Positions 18,489 through 27,174 of a stretch of 64,000 nucleotides of DNA are shown piece by piece (within the stretch, counting starts at the first letter, position 1; each line of letters starts with the position of its first letter). This DNA comes from AP-15 sp963747735 (GTDB lineage: Bacteria > Pseudomonadota > Alphaproteobacteria > ATCC43930 > CGMCC-115725), in assembly GCA_963747735.1 (NCBI GenBank), contig CAVVGE010000001.1, forward strand, positions 124,001 to 188,000, in the 5' to 3' direction. Made by a program: the position numbers and the translations under genes. The notes beneath the pieces were generated by a model. The model was given only the letters and a program-made list of their open reading frames with translations. It made no database searches and was not told the origin of the DNA.

Positions 18489-18752
18489 CTAGCGCTTTTC
18501 GTCGTGCCGCTCGCCGCGGTGTCGACCGGCCTCCACCGCGATTTCCGTATTATGCTCCTTGCTTTGGTCCGGCACGGCGCGGCCAACGGTGCCGCCCGGC
18601 TTTACGAGATGCTCGCTCTCCTTTGGACGATCGCTCTCCTTTGGACGATCACCCGGGCCGGCGTGGCGGTGGCCGACCTTGCCGGTCATGCCGTTCTGCG
18701 CTGTCTGACCCATGTCGCGTTGCGGCGCGTGCGATTGCTCTCGGTCTGCCAT
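18489..18752 (-). CDS. Small hydrophilic protein, function unknown
   Basis: 87 residues starting MADREQSHAPQRDMGQTAQN, rich in Gly, His, Arg, Lys and Glu, without hydrophobic segments or cysteines. It contains a perfect six-residue duplication, DRPKESDRPKES, from an 18-bp DNA duplication. Composition suggests an intrinsically disordered, possibly stress-related protein. I favour this strand over the overlapping plus-strand frame because GGAG precedes the ATG and a terminator with a T-tract follows the stop directly. Confidence 0.6.
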   Translation of the reverse strand: MADREQSHAPQRDMGQTAQNGMTGKVGHRHAGPGDRPKESDRPKESEHLVKPGGTVGRAVPDQSKEHNTEIAVEAGRHRGERHDEKR

Positions 18753-19403
18753 GATAAGGGCTCCGACTGGTTTCGTTAAGGGCCGCCATCCTCGGGACGA
18801 CGGCTTGCCAAGAGAAACTCCCCCGCAAAAGCCGAAGTTCCCTGAACTCGTGATTTCAGTCGCCACTCAGACGAGACACGAAAGAGCCTTCACCTCGCCG
18901 GGATCGGATATCTACTCTACTTCTACGATGGTTATGGCCATGCAAAACCAAACAATGAAGGCAGTGGATGAGCCTTCCCCTGACAGCATCGATCGGAGAC
19001 GGCATCGACGCGAAGAGACGACTATCGATCACTTGGTCGAGCAAGACCGGCCCCGGCACAGCGACGCTGACGGCGCTCCGGCTCTTCACCTGGCCGAAAG
19101 GCCGAGCGGCCGCGGTCGGGCCGATGACCACCGGTTTCGACCATGGCAAAGTCGGCTCTCGAAGGCTTTGCCGGTTGGCAAAGTCGAGGCGCTTTCTGGC
19201 TGCCAATTCAGTCGGTCAGCTTGCTAAAACACAAATCTTCTCTGACGTTTACACAGCGATAATGTCCATGGCTTGGGTGGCTTTATGGCGATGTTCTGCA
19301 GATCATTTACGAAAATATCTCAGCGTATTGGAACCGGCTTGTTGGGCGCTGCGTTTTTCGTACGTGGCAATGCAATCGCCAACGACATGCTATGGAGATG
19401 ACG
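18753..19403. other. Intergenic stretch without a convincing gene
   Basis: 650 bp between the small hydrophilic protein and the peptidoglycan-binding protein. Frames on both strands are open for 100-150 codons, but none shows a family motif, a good start with ribosome-binding site, or biased codon use. It is less GC-rich near 19220-19390, which probably holds the promoter of the next gene. It may be decayed coding sequence. Confidence 0.5.
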
Positions 19404-19826
19404 ATGAGCAAGCTGATCCGAAAAGTGGTTCTGGGCACCGCTTCGGTGCTGGCTTTGGGGGTCGGGGGCGCCGCTCTGGATTCTGCGCTCGATCCCGGCA
19501 ACGTCGCGAATGCGGGAAGCATGCCTTCTGCGTCCGAAATTTCCGGCAATTCGCTGCCCGACACCAGAATGTGGAAAGACGACGTTCGTTGGGCGCAGAT
19601 CGAGCTGCGCAACGATAGGCTCTATAAAGGGTCGCTCGACGGTGTGCTGGGGCCGCAGACAAAGCGTGCCCTCAAAGCGTTCCAGCACGATAACGGTCTG
19701 GACCGCACGGCATCGCTCGATGCGCCGACCTGGACAGCGCTGACCGGCCACGCCGAAATCGGCCAAGGATCGAGCACCGAGCCGAGCGCGGCGAACTCGT
19801 TCGGGACGAGCGCTTCCGGCCGATAA
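19404..19826 (+). CDS. Secreted peptidoglycan-binding domain protein
   Basis: 140 residues. Signal peptide at residues 1-30 (MSKLIRKVVLGTASVLALGV), a linker, then one PGB_1 domain at about 55-110: WAQIELRNDRLYKGSLDGVL, GPQTKRALKAFQHDNGLDR and APTWTALTG. The domain binds murein non-covalently and usually accompanies an enzymatic domain, which is absent, so this is a stand-alone binder. The start is the third of three close ATGs (19392, 19398, 19404), because GGAG stands 7 bases before it. Confidence 0.82.
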   Translation: MSKLIRKVVLGTASVLALGVGGAALDSALDPGNVANAGSMPSASEISGNSLPDTRMWKDDVRWAQIELRNDRLYKGSLDGVLGPQTKRALKAFQHDNGLDRTASLDAPTWTALTGHAEIGQGSSTEPSAANSFGTSASGR

Positions 19827-19992
19827 AATCTCCGGGCAGACCTTTTGATGCGAGGGTCTGCTTGATGCGAGGGTCTGCCCCGATCCGCGGCTGCGGGCAG
19901 GCGCTTCGCCCGGCGCCCGAGCCTCATCGGCCATCCTGGGCGCGCCGCGAGTGTTTCGATCTGCACCGGCGTCCGCCGCCAGCCCTAGCGCC

Positions 19993-20553
19993 TTATTTTG
20001 GCTGCCCGTAGAGGCCGGTCACCTGCCCCTTGGCGAGCGTGTTGAAATGCAGGTTGAAGCCGACCCGCGCGCCCGAGGATTCGGCATCGACCGGCAATTT
20101 GGGAACCTTCACGGCAAAAATCGTGATCTGGTAATGATGCGCCGGGTCTCCTGCCGGCGGGCATGGCCCGGAATAATGCGAGACCCCGCCATCGTTGCGC
20201 CCTTGTCCGGCGCCCGCCGGGAGCAGCGTCGAGCCGGCGTCGCCGGCTCCGGCCGGCAGCATGTGCACATTCGCCGGAATGTTGAACACGGTCCAATGCC
20301 AAAAGCCGCTCCCGGTCGGCGCGTCGGGATCGTACATCGTGATCGCAAAGCTCTTGGTGCCGGCGGGCTCGCCGGACCAAGAGAGCGCCGGCGAATGGCT
20401 GCCGCCGTGATAGCGGTCGCACACCTGCGCCATCGGGACCGTGCCGCCGTCCTTAAAAGCAGGCGTGGTCACGTTCAGCCCTTGGGCAAAGGCCGACGCG
20501 GCCAATACCGCCAGCGCCGTCGCCAAGATCGGTGCCAAGACCGGTGCACGCAT
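19993..20553 (-). CDS. YbhB/YbcL (Raf kinase inhibitor-like, PEBP) family protein, exported
   Basis: 186 residues. Signal peptide MRAPVLAPILATALAVLAAS with cleavage near AFA-Q, then the PEBP fold: HSPALSWSGEPAGTKSFAI, MYDPDAPTGSGFWHW (the DPDAP motif), NIPANVHMLPAGAG and GVSHYSGPCPPAGDPAHHY. These are the ligand-pocket motifs of the bacterial YbhB/YbcL proteins, whose physiological role is unclear. GGGGAGG precedes the ATG at 20553. Transcribed divergently from the substrate-binding-protein gene. Confidence 0.92.
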   Translation of the reverse strand: MRAPVLAPILATALAVLAASAFAQGLNVTTPAFKDGGTVPMAQVCDRYHGGSHSPALSWSGEPAGTKSFAITMYDPDAPTGSGFWHWTVFNIPANVHMLPAGAGDAGSTLLPAGAGQGRNDGGVSHYSGPCPPAGDPAHHYQITIFAVKVPKLPVDAESSGARVGFNLHFNTLAKGQVTGLYGQPK

Positions 20554-20800
20554 AACCTCCCCCTCCCGTTCTGCCGAATTATCGGAGGAAGAGACCATGC
20601 CGGGCCGGCGGCAACAAGCCCGGCGACGGCGCGGCACTTCACAAATCGGCGAGCCGCGACCCGTGATCGGCTCTACCGGCAACGCGTTTTGCGGTTGCTT
20701 GAGCCGGGCGAACGGGCAATTCTGACCGCATAAAAACACCCGGTGTCCGGGGGACATCGAAAAAACGAGTGAACAGCAGGCTCACCAACGGGAGGTCACC

Positions 20801-22051
20801 ATGAATCATCTGACGCGCCGCACGATTCTCGCCGCCGCCCCGGCGGCGCTGGCCCTCAGCGGGCCGATCCTCGGCGCCTGGCCGGCGCCCGCCGCCCAAG
20901 CCAAAAAGCAATATGGCCCCGGCGTCACCGATACGGAGATCAAGATCGGCAACACCGGCCCCTATAGCGGCCCGCTGTCGAACGCCGCCCCGCTTCCACT
21001 GTCCATGGCCGCCTATTACAAGATGATCAACGAAAAGGGCGGCATCAACGGCCGAAAGATCACCTTTATCTCCTATGACGACGCCTATTCGCCGCCGAAG
21101 ACGGTCGAAATGACGCGCAAGCTCGTCGAGCAGGACGAGGTCCTGTTCATGGCCGGCGGCGTCGGCACCCCGACGAGCACCGCCGTCTGGCACTATCTGA
21201 ACCAGAACAAGGTGCCGCAATTGTTCGTCTATACCGGCGCCGCCAAATGGGACGACCCGAAGGGGCACCCATGGACGATGGGCTTTCCGGTCAGCTACCA
21301 GATGGAGGGGCGCATCTATGCCGCCTATATTCTCAAAAACAAGCCCGACGGCAAGGTCGGCGTGCTCTATCAGAATGACGATTTCGGCAAGGACTACCTG
21401 AAGGGAGTGGTGGACGGCCTCGGCGCCAAGGCGGCCTCGATGATCAAGCTCAAGGTCTCGTACGAGACCACCGACCCGACCGTCAACTCGCAGATCATCC
21501 AGCTGAAGGGCGCCGGATGCGACGTCCTGGTCGTCGTTGCCATTCCCAAATTCGGCGCCCAGGCGATCCGCAAGGTGGCCGAGATCGAATGGAAGCCGCT
21601 CTTTATCATGAACGGCATCGCCGCGTCGGTGGGGGTGACCTTCAAGCCGGCGGGCCTCGAAAACGCCAAAGGCATCATCGCCGACAATTCCTTCAAGGAC
21701 CCGACCAGCCCCGAATGGAAGGACGACGCCGGCTTCAAATGGTGGGTCTCGTTTATGGACAAGTATTATCCGAGCGGCGACAAGAGCGACCTGCAAACCG
21801 TCTATGGCCCTTCGAACGCCGCGACGGTGGTTCAGGTATTGAAGCAATGCGGCGACGATTTGAGTCGCGAGAACGTCATGCGGCAGGCGGCGAATTTGCG
21901 CAAATTCGAGCTGCCGATGCTGATCTCCGGCATCACGATCAACACGAGCCCGACCGATTTCGCGCCGATCAAGCAGGTCCGGATGGAGCGCTTCGATGGC
22001 GAGCGCTACCAGTTCTTTGGCCCGGTGCTGAGCGGCAACGCGATCGGTTGA
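20801..22051 (+). CDS. Branched-chain amino-acid-type ABC transporter substrate-binding protein
   Basis: A 416-residue periplasmic binding protein of the LivJ/LivK (type I, Peripla_BP_6) family. The signal peptide contains a twin-Arg pair (LTRRTILAAAPAALALS), so Tat export is possible. Mature part: VTDTEIKIGNTGPYSGPLS, AYYKMINEKGGINGRKI, the effector region FMAGGVGTPTSTAV, and GVLYQNDDFGKDYLKG. GGGAGGTCACC precedes the ATG. No permease or ATPase genes are adjacent. Its place between oxc and frc, followed by a GntR regulator, suggests it feeds the oxalate or organic-acid pathway, but this is inference. Confidence 0.92.
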   Translation: MNHLTRRTILAAAPAALALSGPILGAWPAPAAQAKKQYGPGVTDTEIKIGNTGPYSGPLSNAAPLPLSMAAYYKMINEKGGINGRKITFISYDDAYSPPKTVEMTRKLVEQDEVLFMAGGVGTPTSTAVWHYLNQNKVPQLFVYTGAAKWDDPKGHPWTMGFPVSYQMEGRIYAAYILKNKPDGKVGVLYQNDDFGKDYLKGVVDGLGAKAASMIKLKVSYETTDPTVNSQIIQLKGAGCDVLVVVAIPKFGAQAIRKVAEIEWKPLFIMNGIAASVGVTFKPAGLENAKGIIADNSFKDPTSPEWKDDAGFKWWVSFMDKYYPSGDKSDLQTVYGPSNAATVVQVLKQCGDDLSRENVMRQAANLRKFELPMLISGITINTSPTDFAPIKQVRMERFDGERYQFFGPVLSGNAIG

Positions 22052-22115
22052 GGCCGGAGCGGCGAGCGACTGTCCTCGGCGCTTGTCGCCGCAGAATCGG
22101 ATTGCCCGGCAGCTC

Positions 22116-22125
22116 TGGTATACCA
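22116..22125. promoter_or_regulatory. Palindromic candidate operator for the GntR regulator
   Basis: TGGTATACCA is a perfect 10-bp palindrome 13 bp before the start of the GntR/FCD gene. It fits the TGGTNNNACCA-like sites bound by FadR/VanR-type members of that family. Likely an autoregulatory site. Confidence 0.5.
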
Positions 22126-22137
22126 TATACCTCAGGC

Positions 22138-22863
22138 ATGTCCGAGGCTGCCTCGCACCCGATCCCGACGCTTGACGTGCCGCGGCTCGACACCGCGACG
22201 AGCTTCGCCAAGGAGGCTTATGCCGCGCTGAAGCGGGCGATCACGGCGATGGACATCTACGACACGCCGCACGAAATCCGACTCGACGAACGACGGCTGT
22301 CGGAGGGGCTGGGGGTCAGCCGCACCCCGATCCGCGAGGCAATGACCCTCTTGGAGCAGGAGGGGTTTGTCCGCACCCGGCCGCGCCGCGGCATCTTTGT
22401 CGTGCGCAAGACAAAGCGCGAGATCGTCGAGATGATCACCGTCATGGCCTCGCTCGAAAGCATGGCGGCACGGCTTGCCGCCGAGCGCGCGACCGACGCG
22501 GAAATCGCTCAGCTGCACGAGCTGATGGACGCTTTCCGCAATGGCAATGACGGCGCACGGCTCGACGAGTATTCGGACGCGAACCTCTCCTTTCATCAAG
22601 CGATCATCAAAATGAGCGGCTGTGCGCTGCTCGCCGAGATGACGGAAAATCTGTTCATCCATATGCGCGCGATCCGCAAGATCACGATCCACCAGGAAAA
22701 CCGGGCGGCACGGTCGATCGTGGATCATCTGGCGATCATCGAGGCCATCGAACGCCGTGACCCCGTTCTGGCCGAACGGCTGGCGCGCGAGCACACGCTG
22801 GGGCTCGCCGCGCATGTCGAGGAGCACGGCGATTTTCTCGATGCAAGGCATCATAATGGCTGA
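22138..22863 (+). CDS. GntR-family (FadR/FCD subfamily) transcriptional regulator
   Basis: 241 residues. Winged helix-turn-helix at about 20-90 with the typical LDERRLSEGLGVSRTPIREAMT-type recognition region, ending RPRRGIFVVRKT. The FCD ligand domain at about 100-230 shows the metal-ligand pattern in EYSDANLSFHQAIIKMSG and HLAIIEAIERRDPVLAERL. Such regulators respond to carboxylic acids. It follows the ABC binding-protein gene by 86 bp and precedes frc, so control of oxalate genes is plausible. The start ATG 22138 is preceded by a palindrome at 22116. Confidence 0.92.
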   Translation: MSEAASHPIPTLDVPRLDTATSFAKEAYAALKRAITAMDIYDTPHEIRLDERRLSEGLGVSRTPIREAMTLLEQEGFVRTRPRRGIFVVRKTKREIVEMITVMASLESMAARLAAERATDAEIAQLHELMDAFRNGNDGARLDEYSDANLSFHQAIIKMSGCALLAEMTENLFIHMRAIRKITIHQENRAARSIVDHLAIIEAIERRDPVLAERLAREHTLGLAAHVEEHGDFLDARHHNG

Positions 22864-22913
22864 GCACCGCCGGGTAATGCCTGCGCGATTGATCAGCGGC
22901 GGCTCCTCCTTCT

Positions 22914-22937
22914 GTCGTCCCTGCGCAAGTAGGGACC
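22914..22937 (+). repeat. Left palindrome flanking the GIY-YIG gene
   Basis: Imperfect hairpin GTCCCTGC-GCAA-GTAGGGAC within GTCGTCCCTGCG...AGGGACC. It is the inverted counterpart of 23269-23292 (about 20 of 24 positions agree). Confidence 0.75.
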
Positions 22938-22955
22938 CACCCTTAGATTTGCTCG

Positions 22956-23240
22956 ATGTTCTATGTCTATTTGCTGAGCAGCCGGCCGCTTGGAACACTG
23001 TATGTTGGAATGACGGTGGACTTGGCAAAGCGCGTCTGGGAACACAAGATAAAAGCCACTCCAGGCTTCACGGCAAAATACGGCATCGATCGGTTGGTGT
23101 GGTACGAGCAGCACGCTTCGCCGCAAGCTGCGTTTGCCCGAGAACGACAGATCAAGAAATGGAAGCGAGCGTGGAAAATTCAGCTTATGGAAGCGGACAA
23201 TCCGCATTGGATCGATCTCTATTCATCGATTGCGCTTTAA
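22956..23240 (+). CDS. GIY-YIG domain nuclease (UPF0213/YhbQ-like)
   Basis: 94 residues, the whole length of the stand-alone GIY-YIG family. MFYVYLLSSR and GTLYVGMTVDLAKRVWEH contain the GIY/YIG-equivalent strands and the catalytic Arg and His; the Glu helix is in FARERQIKKWKRAWK. It is less GC-rich than its neighbours and is flanked on both sides by inverted copies of a 24-bp palindrome, which suggests it moved in as a unit. Cellular role of this family is not established. Confidence 0.9.
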   Translation: MFYVYLLSSRPLGTLYVGMTVDLAKRVWEHKIKATPGFTAKYGIDRLVWYEQHASPQAAFARERQIKKWKRAWKIQLMEADNPHWIDLYSSIAL

Positions 23241-23268
23241 CACGACAGCAGGAGCAGGCTGAGCGGTT

Positions 23269-23292
23269 GGTCCCTGCGTACGCAGGGACGAC
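23269..23292 (-). repeat. Right palindrome flanking the GIY-YIG gene
   Basis: GGTCCCTGCG-TA-CGCAGGGACGAC: a perfect hairpin of GTCCCTGCG/CGCAGGGAC, inverted relative to the copy at 22914-22937. It may also terminate transcription after the GIY-YIG gene. Confidence 0.8.
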
Positions 23293-23346
23293 GAGAAGAT
23301 AGTCAGGTCAAATCAACGGCAATTCACTCGGTAGAGGGACGCAGAC

Positions 23347-24576
23347 ATGAGCAAAGCATTGGATGGGGTCCGCATTCTCGACATGACCCATGTCCAGGCC
23401 GGGCCGACCGGGACGCAGCTTCTGGCCTGGATGGGTGCCGATGTGATCAAGGTCGAGTTGCCGGGGCGCGGCGACATCACCCGCGGCCAGCTGCAGGACG
23501 TGAAGGGTGCCGACAGCCTCTATTTCACGATGCTGAACTCGAACAAGCGTAGCATCACCGTCAACATGAAGACGCCGAAGGGCAAAGCGGTGCTGGAGGC
23601 GCTGGTCAAGCGCTGCGACATCGTCGTTGAAAACTTCGGCCCCGGCGTGCTCGACCGCGCCGGCTTCACCTGGGCGCGTTTCCAGGAGCTGAACCCGCGC
23701 ATCATCTACGCCTCGATCAAAGGGTTCGGCCCCGGCCCCTATGTCGATTGCAAGGCCTATGAGAATGTCGCGCAATGCATGGGCGGGGCGGCGAGCACGA
23801 CCGGCTGGGAGGACGGCCCGCCGACCATCGGCGGCGCCCAGATCGGCGACAGCGGCACCGGCGTCCATATGGTCGCCGGGGTCCTCGGGGCGCTGTTCCA
23901 GCGCGAGAAGACCGGCAGGGGCCAGCGCGTCGAGGTGGCGATGACCGACGCGGTCTTGAACCTCTGCCGGGTCAAGATGCGCGACCAGCAGCGGATCATG
24001 AAGGGGCCATTGCCGGAATACCCGAACCAGGAGTTCGGCGACGAGGTGCCGCGCGCCGGCAACGCCTCGGGCGGCGGCCAGCCGGGCTCGGCGCTGCGCT
24101 GCGCCCCGGGTGGGCCCAACGACTGGGCCTATGTCATCATCCAGCCGCCATCATGGGCGCCGCTGATGAAATTGTGCGGCCGCGAGGAGCTGATCGACGA
24201 TCCGCATTACGCGACCCCGGCGGCGCGCCTCTCGCGTATCCCGGAATGCTTCTCGATCATCGAGAAATGGACCATGACTAGGACCAAGCTCGATGTCATG
24301 GCGGCGTTGAACGAGGTCGATGTGCCGTGCGGGCCCATTCTGTCGATGAAGGACATCTACCAGGACAAATCGCTCTACGAGCGCGGCTATCTGGTCGAGC
24401 TCGACCATCCGACGCGCGGCCGCTATGTCCAGCTCGGCATGCCGATCAACCTCTCCAACTCGCCGGTCGAGGTAAAACGCTCGCCCTTGCTCGGCGAGCA
24501 CACCGACGAAATCCTCGGCTGGCTCGGCTACGGCAACGACGAGATCGCGGCGATGCACCAGGACGGCGCGGTGTGA
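23347..24576 (+). CDS. frc: Formyl-CoA:oxalate CoA-transferase
   Basis: A 409-residue class III CoA-transferase: moves CoA from formyl-CoA to oxalate, giving oxalyl-CoA and formate. The catalytic Asp lies in GGAQIGDSGTGVHM. The Gly loop is in NASGGGQPGSALRCAPGG, followed by PNDWAYVIIQP; these two segments separate Frc from other CaiB/BaiF enzymes. N-terminal LDGVRILDMTHVQAGPTGTQ and WMGADVIKVELPGRGD bind CoA. With Oxc it forms a cycle that releases CO2 and formate from oxalate; the FDH genes follow directly downstream. Confidence 0.94.
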   Translation: MSKALDGVRILDMTHVQAGPTGTQLLAWMGADVIKVELPGRGDITRGQLQDVKGADSLYFTMLNSNKRSITVNMKTPKGKAVLEALVKRCDIVVENFGPGVLDRAGFTWARFQELNPRIIYASIKGFGPGPYVDCKAYENVAQCMGGAASTTGWEDGPPTIGGAQIGDSGTGVHMVAGVLGALFQREKTGRGQRVEVAMTDAVLNLCRVKMRDQQRIMKGPLPEYPNQEFGDEVPRAGNASGGGQPGSALRCAPGGPNDWAYVIIQPPSWAPLMKLCGREELIDDPHYATPAARLSRIPECFSIIEKWTMTRTKLDVMAALNEVDVPCGPILSMKDIYQDKSLYERGYLVELDHPTRGRYVQLGMPINLSNSPVEVKRSPLLGEHTDEILGWLGYGNDEIAAMHQDGAV

Positions 24577-24604
24577 GCTATGTCTGACCCGACCGCCGCG
24601 CAAC

Positions 24605-24735
24605 TTATCCTCTCCCCCCGCCGGCCGGGGGGAGAGGGCAGGGTGAGGGGGGCGGTCGCCGCGAGATTCCGCCCTCACCCTCCCATTGCTTGCGCAATAG
24701 GCCCTTCCCTCTCCCGCATTGCGGGAGAGGGGCTT
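24605..24735. repeat. Intergenic palindromic (REP-like) element
   Basis: Two hairpins: CTCTCCCCCC / GGGGGGAGAG (about 24610-24635) and CCTCTCCCGC-ATT-GCGGGAGAGG (24708-24730), the latter followed by GGCTTTTA. Between them lies CCCTCACCCTCCC. The same vocabulary occurs near 17136 and 59390. It sits immediately upstream of the formate dehydrogenase beta-subunit gene and may have replaced its original leader. Confidence 0.75.
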
Positions 24736-24749
24736 TTAGCGGGTGCTCC

Positions 24750-26451
24750 TTGCCACCGCCGTTAAGGCACGACCGCCGCATCCACCCCGGCTCGGGGCGC
24801 CGGCGCGGGCTCGACCATCCGAAGGGGCGGCAGGTCGATCCGGCGGCCTTGGCCGAGGTGCAGGCCTTGCTCGGGGAGCGCGCGCGGCGGCGCGACCTGT
24901 TGATCGAGCATCTGCACCTGCTGCAGGACCATTACGGCTGCCTCTATGCGCGCCATCTGGCGGCCCTGGCCGAAGAGATGCGGCTGGCCTTGGTCGAGGT
25001 CTACGAGGTTGCCTCGTTCTACGCCCATTTCGACATCGTCATGGACGACGAGGCGCCGCCGCCCCCGGTAACGGTGCGGGTTTGCGACAGCCTCAGCTGC
25101 GAATTGGCCGGCGCACAGCAATTATTGGCCGAGCTGCAAAGCCGCCTCGGCGACGGCGTGCGGGTTGTGCGGGCGCCGTGCATGGGCGGCTGCGACAAGG
25201 CGCCGGTCGTCGCGATCGGCCACGCGCTGCACGAGCACGCCACCCTTGCCTCGGTCGAAGCCGCGGTCGCCGCCGGTGCCACGCATATGCCGGCCCCGGC
25301 CTATGCCGGCCTCGACGCCTATCGTGCGGCGGGCGGGTATCGCCTGCTGCAATCCTGTCTCGCCGGCGAGCGCACCCGCGATCAAGTGATCGAGGCGCTC
25401 GAACATTCGGGGCTGCGCGGGCTCGGCGGCGCCGGGTTCCCGGCCGGGCGCAAATGGCGCCTCGTCTGCCAGGAGCCTGCACCCCGCCTCCTCGCGGTCA
25501 ATGGCGACGAGGGCGAGCCCGGCACCTTCAAGGACCGCTATTTTCTCGAAACCGACCCGCACCGGTTTTTGGAAGGGATGCTGATCGCCGCCTGGGTGGT
25601 CGAGGCCGCCGATATCTACACTTATCTGCGCGACGAATACCCGCAATGCCAGGCGATCCTCGAAACCGAGATCGCGGCCCTCGCCGAAGGCGGGCTTGGT
25701 GCCGCATGCGCACATCCATCTGCGCCGCGGGGCGGGCGCCTATATCTGCGGCGAGGAATCGGCGATGCTGGAGAGCATCGAAGGCAAGCGCGGGCTGCCG
25801 CGTCAGCGCCCGCCGTTCCCGGCGCAGGTCGGGCTTTTCGGCCGGCCGACCCTGTGCAACAACATCGAGACGCTCTATTGGGTGCGCGACATCGTCGAAA
25901 AGGGCGCCGACTGGTTCACCGGCCACGGCCGCAACGGGCGCAAGGGGCTGCGCACGTTTTCGGTCTCCGGACGAGTGCGCGACCCGGGGGTCAAGCTCGC
26001 CCCGGCCGGGATCACCGCGCGCGAGCTGATCGACGAATATTGCGGCGGCATGGCTGAGGGCCAAGTCTTAAAGGGCTATTTGCCGGGCGGCGCCTCGGGC
26101 GGCATCTTGCCGGCGTCGATGGCGGGCATCCCGCTCGATTTCGGCACCCTCGAAAGCGAGGGCTGCTTTACCGGCTCGGGTGCGGTTGTGGTTTTGTCCG
26201 ACCAAGACGATATGAAAAAGGTGGCGCTGAATTTGCTGCGCTTTTTCGAGGACGAGAGCTGCGGCCAGTGCACCCCCTGCCGCGCCGGCACCGAGAAAGC
26301 GGTCAAGCTGATGACCGCCCCGCATTGGCACGAAGACCTGCTGCAGGAATTGACCCGGGTCATGGGCGACGCCTCGATCTGCGGCCTCGGCCAAGCCGCG
26401 ATGAACCCGGTCAAGCAGGTCTTCAAGCATTTCCGCGAGGACCTGGCTTGA
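24750..26451 (+). pseudogene. fdhB: NAD-dependent formate dehydrogenase, fused gamma/beta subunit, one frameshift
   Basis: NADH-binding flavin subunit of the FDH1 type, a NuoE-like plus NuoF-like fusion. NuoE part: 2Fe-2S ligands in RVCDSLSC and RAPCMGGCD. NuoF part: FMN/NADH loops GLRGLGGAGFPAGRKW and AVNGDEGEPGTFKDR, then GAGAYICGEESAMLESIEGK, and the 4Fe-4S ligands in ESCGQCTPCRAGT with a last Cys in SICGLG. Residues are contiguous only if one base is dropped near 25697-25702 (CTTGGTG read as CTGGTG), which restores GLVPHAHIHLRRGAGAY. As given, the ORF breaks there, either an inactivating mutation or a base-call error; everything else is intact. The start is uncertain: no ATG fits and TTG 24750 is a guess just after a REP-like element. 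Confidence 0.85.
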
Positions 26452-26472
26452 TCGCGATAGGTCTTCTCCCTT

Positions 26473-26617
26473 GTCATTCCGGGACGGCCCGCGGGGCCGG
26501 GCCCGGAACCTATGAACACGGACCCTTGTCGCACTTCGCTCGGCTTGTCCGCGCGCATCCGGCAAAGCCGGTGTTTATGGGTTCCGGGCTCGCCGCTTCG
26601 CGCCGCCCCGGAATGAC
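26473..26617. repeat. Long inverted-repeat intergenic element (about 145 bp)
   Basis: Ends GTCATTCCGGGACGGCC (26473) and GCCCCGGAATGAC (to 26617) are inverted copies; inside, GGGCCCGGAACC pairs with GGTTCCGGGC. The whole element could fold into a cruciform or hairpin. This is a typical alphaproteobacterial intergenic palindrome between the FDH beta gene and the next ORF; no coding function. Confidence 0.75.
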
Positions 26618-26634
26618 GGTGTGACGATTGGCGG

Positions 26635-27027
26635 ATGATCGCGCTCCCGGCGGTAAATCTCCCGGCCGACCCGTCGCTGGCGGAAGAGCTGGCGCACGAG
26701 GAGCTGGTCGAGACGGCCAACCTGACCAGCGCCCAAACCGGGATAAGCGGGACGATCTTCATCTCGACGGCAATGGGAGCGCATGGTCCGCGGGTCAAAT
26801 ATTTTGTACAACCGGGGCGGATGCAGCCGAGTTTATCGGTGTCGATCGGCGACATTCCGACGCTCGTTGCCAATTCTCTGCCGGATCGCATCGCGCGCCA
26901 GATGTCGCAGCGAGTGATCGAATGGGTGCTGCTCAACAAGGATGCGTTGCTGGATTTCTGGCATCATGGCGACACCTGGATGCAGCCGGAGGTCATCGAC
27001 TTTGTCCAGAAGCTGCGGCGGATTTGA
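26635..27027 (+). CDS. Conserved hypothetical protein between FDH subunit genes
   Basis: 130 residues, start MIALPAVNLPADPSLAEELA. Visible pieces: ETANLTSAQTGISGTIFIST, AMGAHGPRVKYFVQPGRMQP, PSLSVSIGDIPTLVANSLPD and a Trp-rich end WVLLNKDALLDFWHHGDTWM. No signal peptide or TM helix; mixed alpha/beta. The sequence has the feel of a small family found next to unrelated genes in rhizobia, but I cannot name it. It interrupts the FDH operon, so the alpha-subunit gene may have its own promoter. Confidence 0.65.
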   Translation: MIALPAVNLPADPSLAEELAHEELVETANLTSAQTGISGTIFISTAMGAHGPRVKYFVQPGRMQPSLSVSIGDIPTLVANSLPDRIARQMSQRVIEWVLLNKDALLDFWHHGDTWMQPEVIDFVQKLRRI

Positions 27028-27065
27028 AATGACCGGCGGTCTGCTGCTGGAACGCTTCGTCTCAA

Positions 27066-27118
27066 GCCCGCCATCCCGGCGAAGGCCGGGACCCATCTTT
27101 CAACCCTTCGAGCGGCGG
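27066..27118. repeat. REP-like fragment upstream of fdhA
   Basis: Contains the hairpin CCCGGCGAAGGCCGGG followed by ACCCATCT. The identical core occurs at about 57423-57446, so this is a dispersed palindromic repeat. Confidence 0.65.
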
Positions 27119-27174
27119 GATAAGTGGACCTCGACCTTCGTCGGGGTGGTGTTATCTTCGACGGGAATTTCCAG

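Noticed and set aside
18504..18779. Plus-strand ORF with hydrophobic segment opposite the small hydrophilic protein
   Set aside because: No ribosome site, and the T-tract of the terminator at 18455-18476 is oriented for the minus-strand gene.
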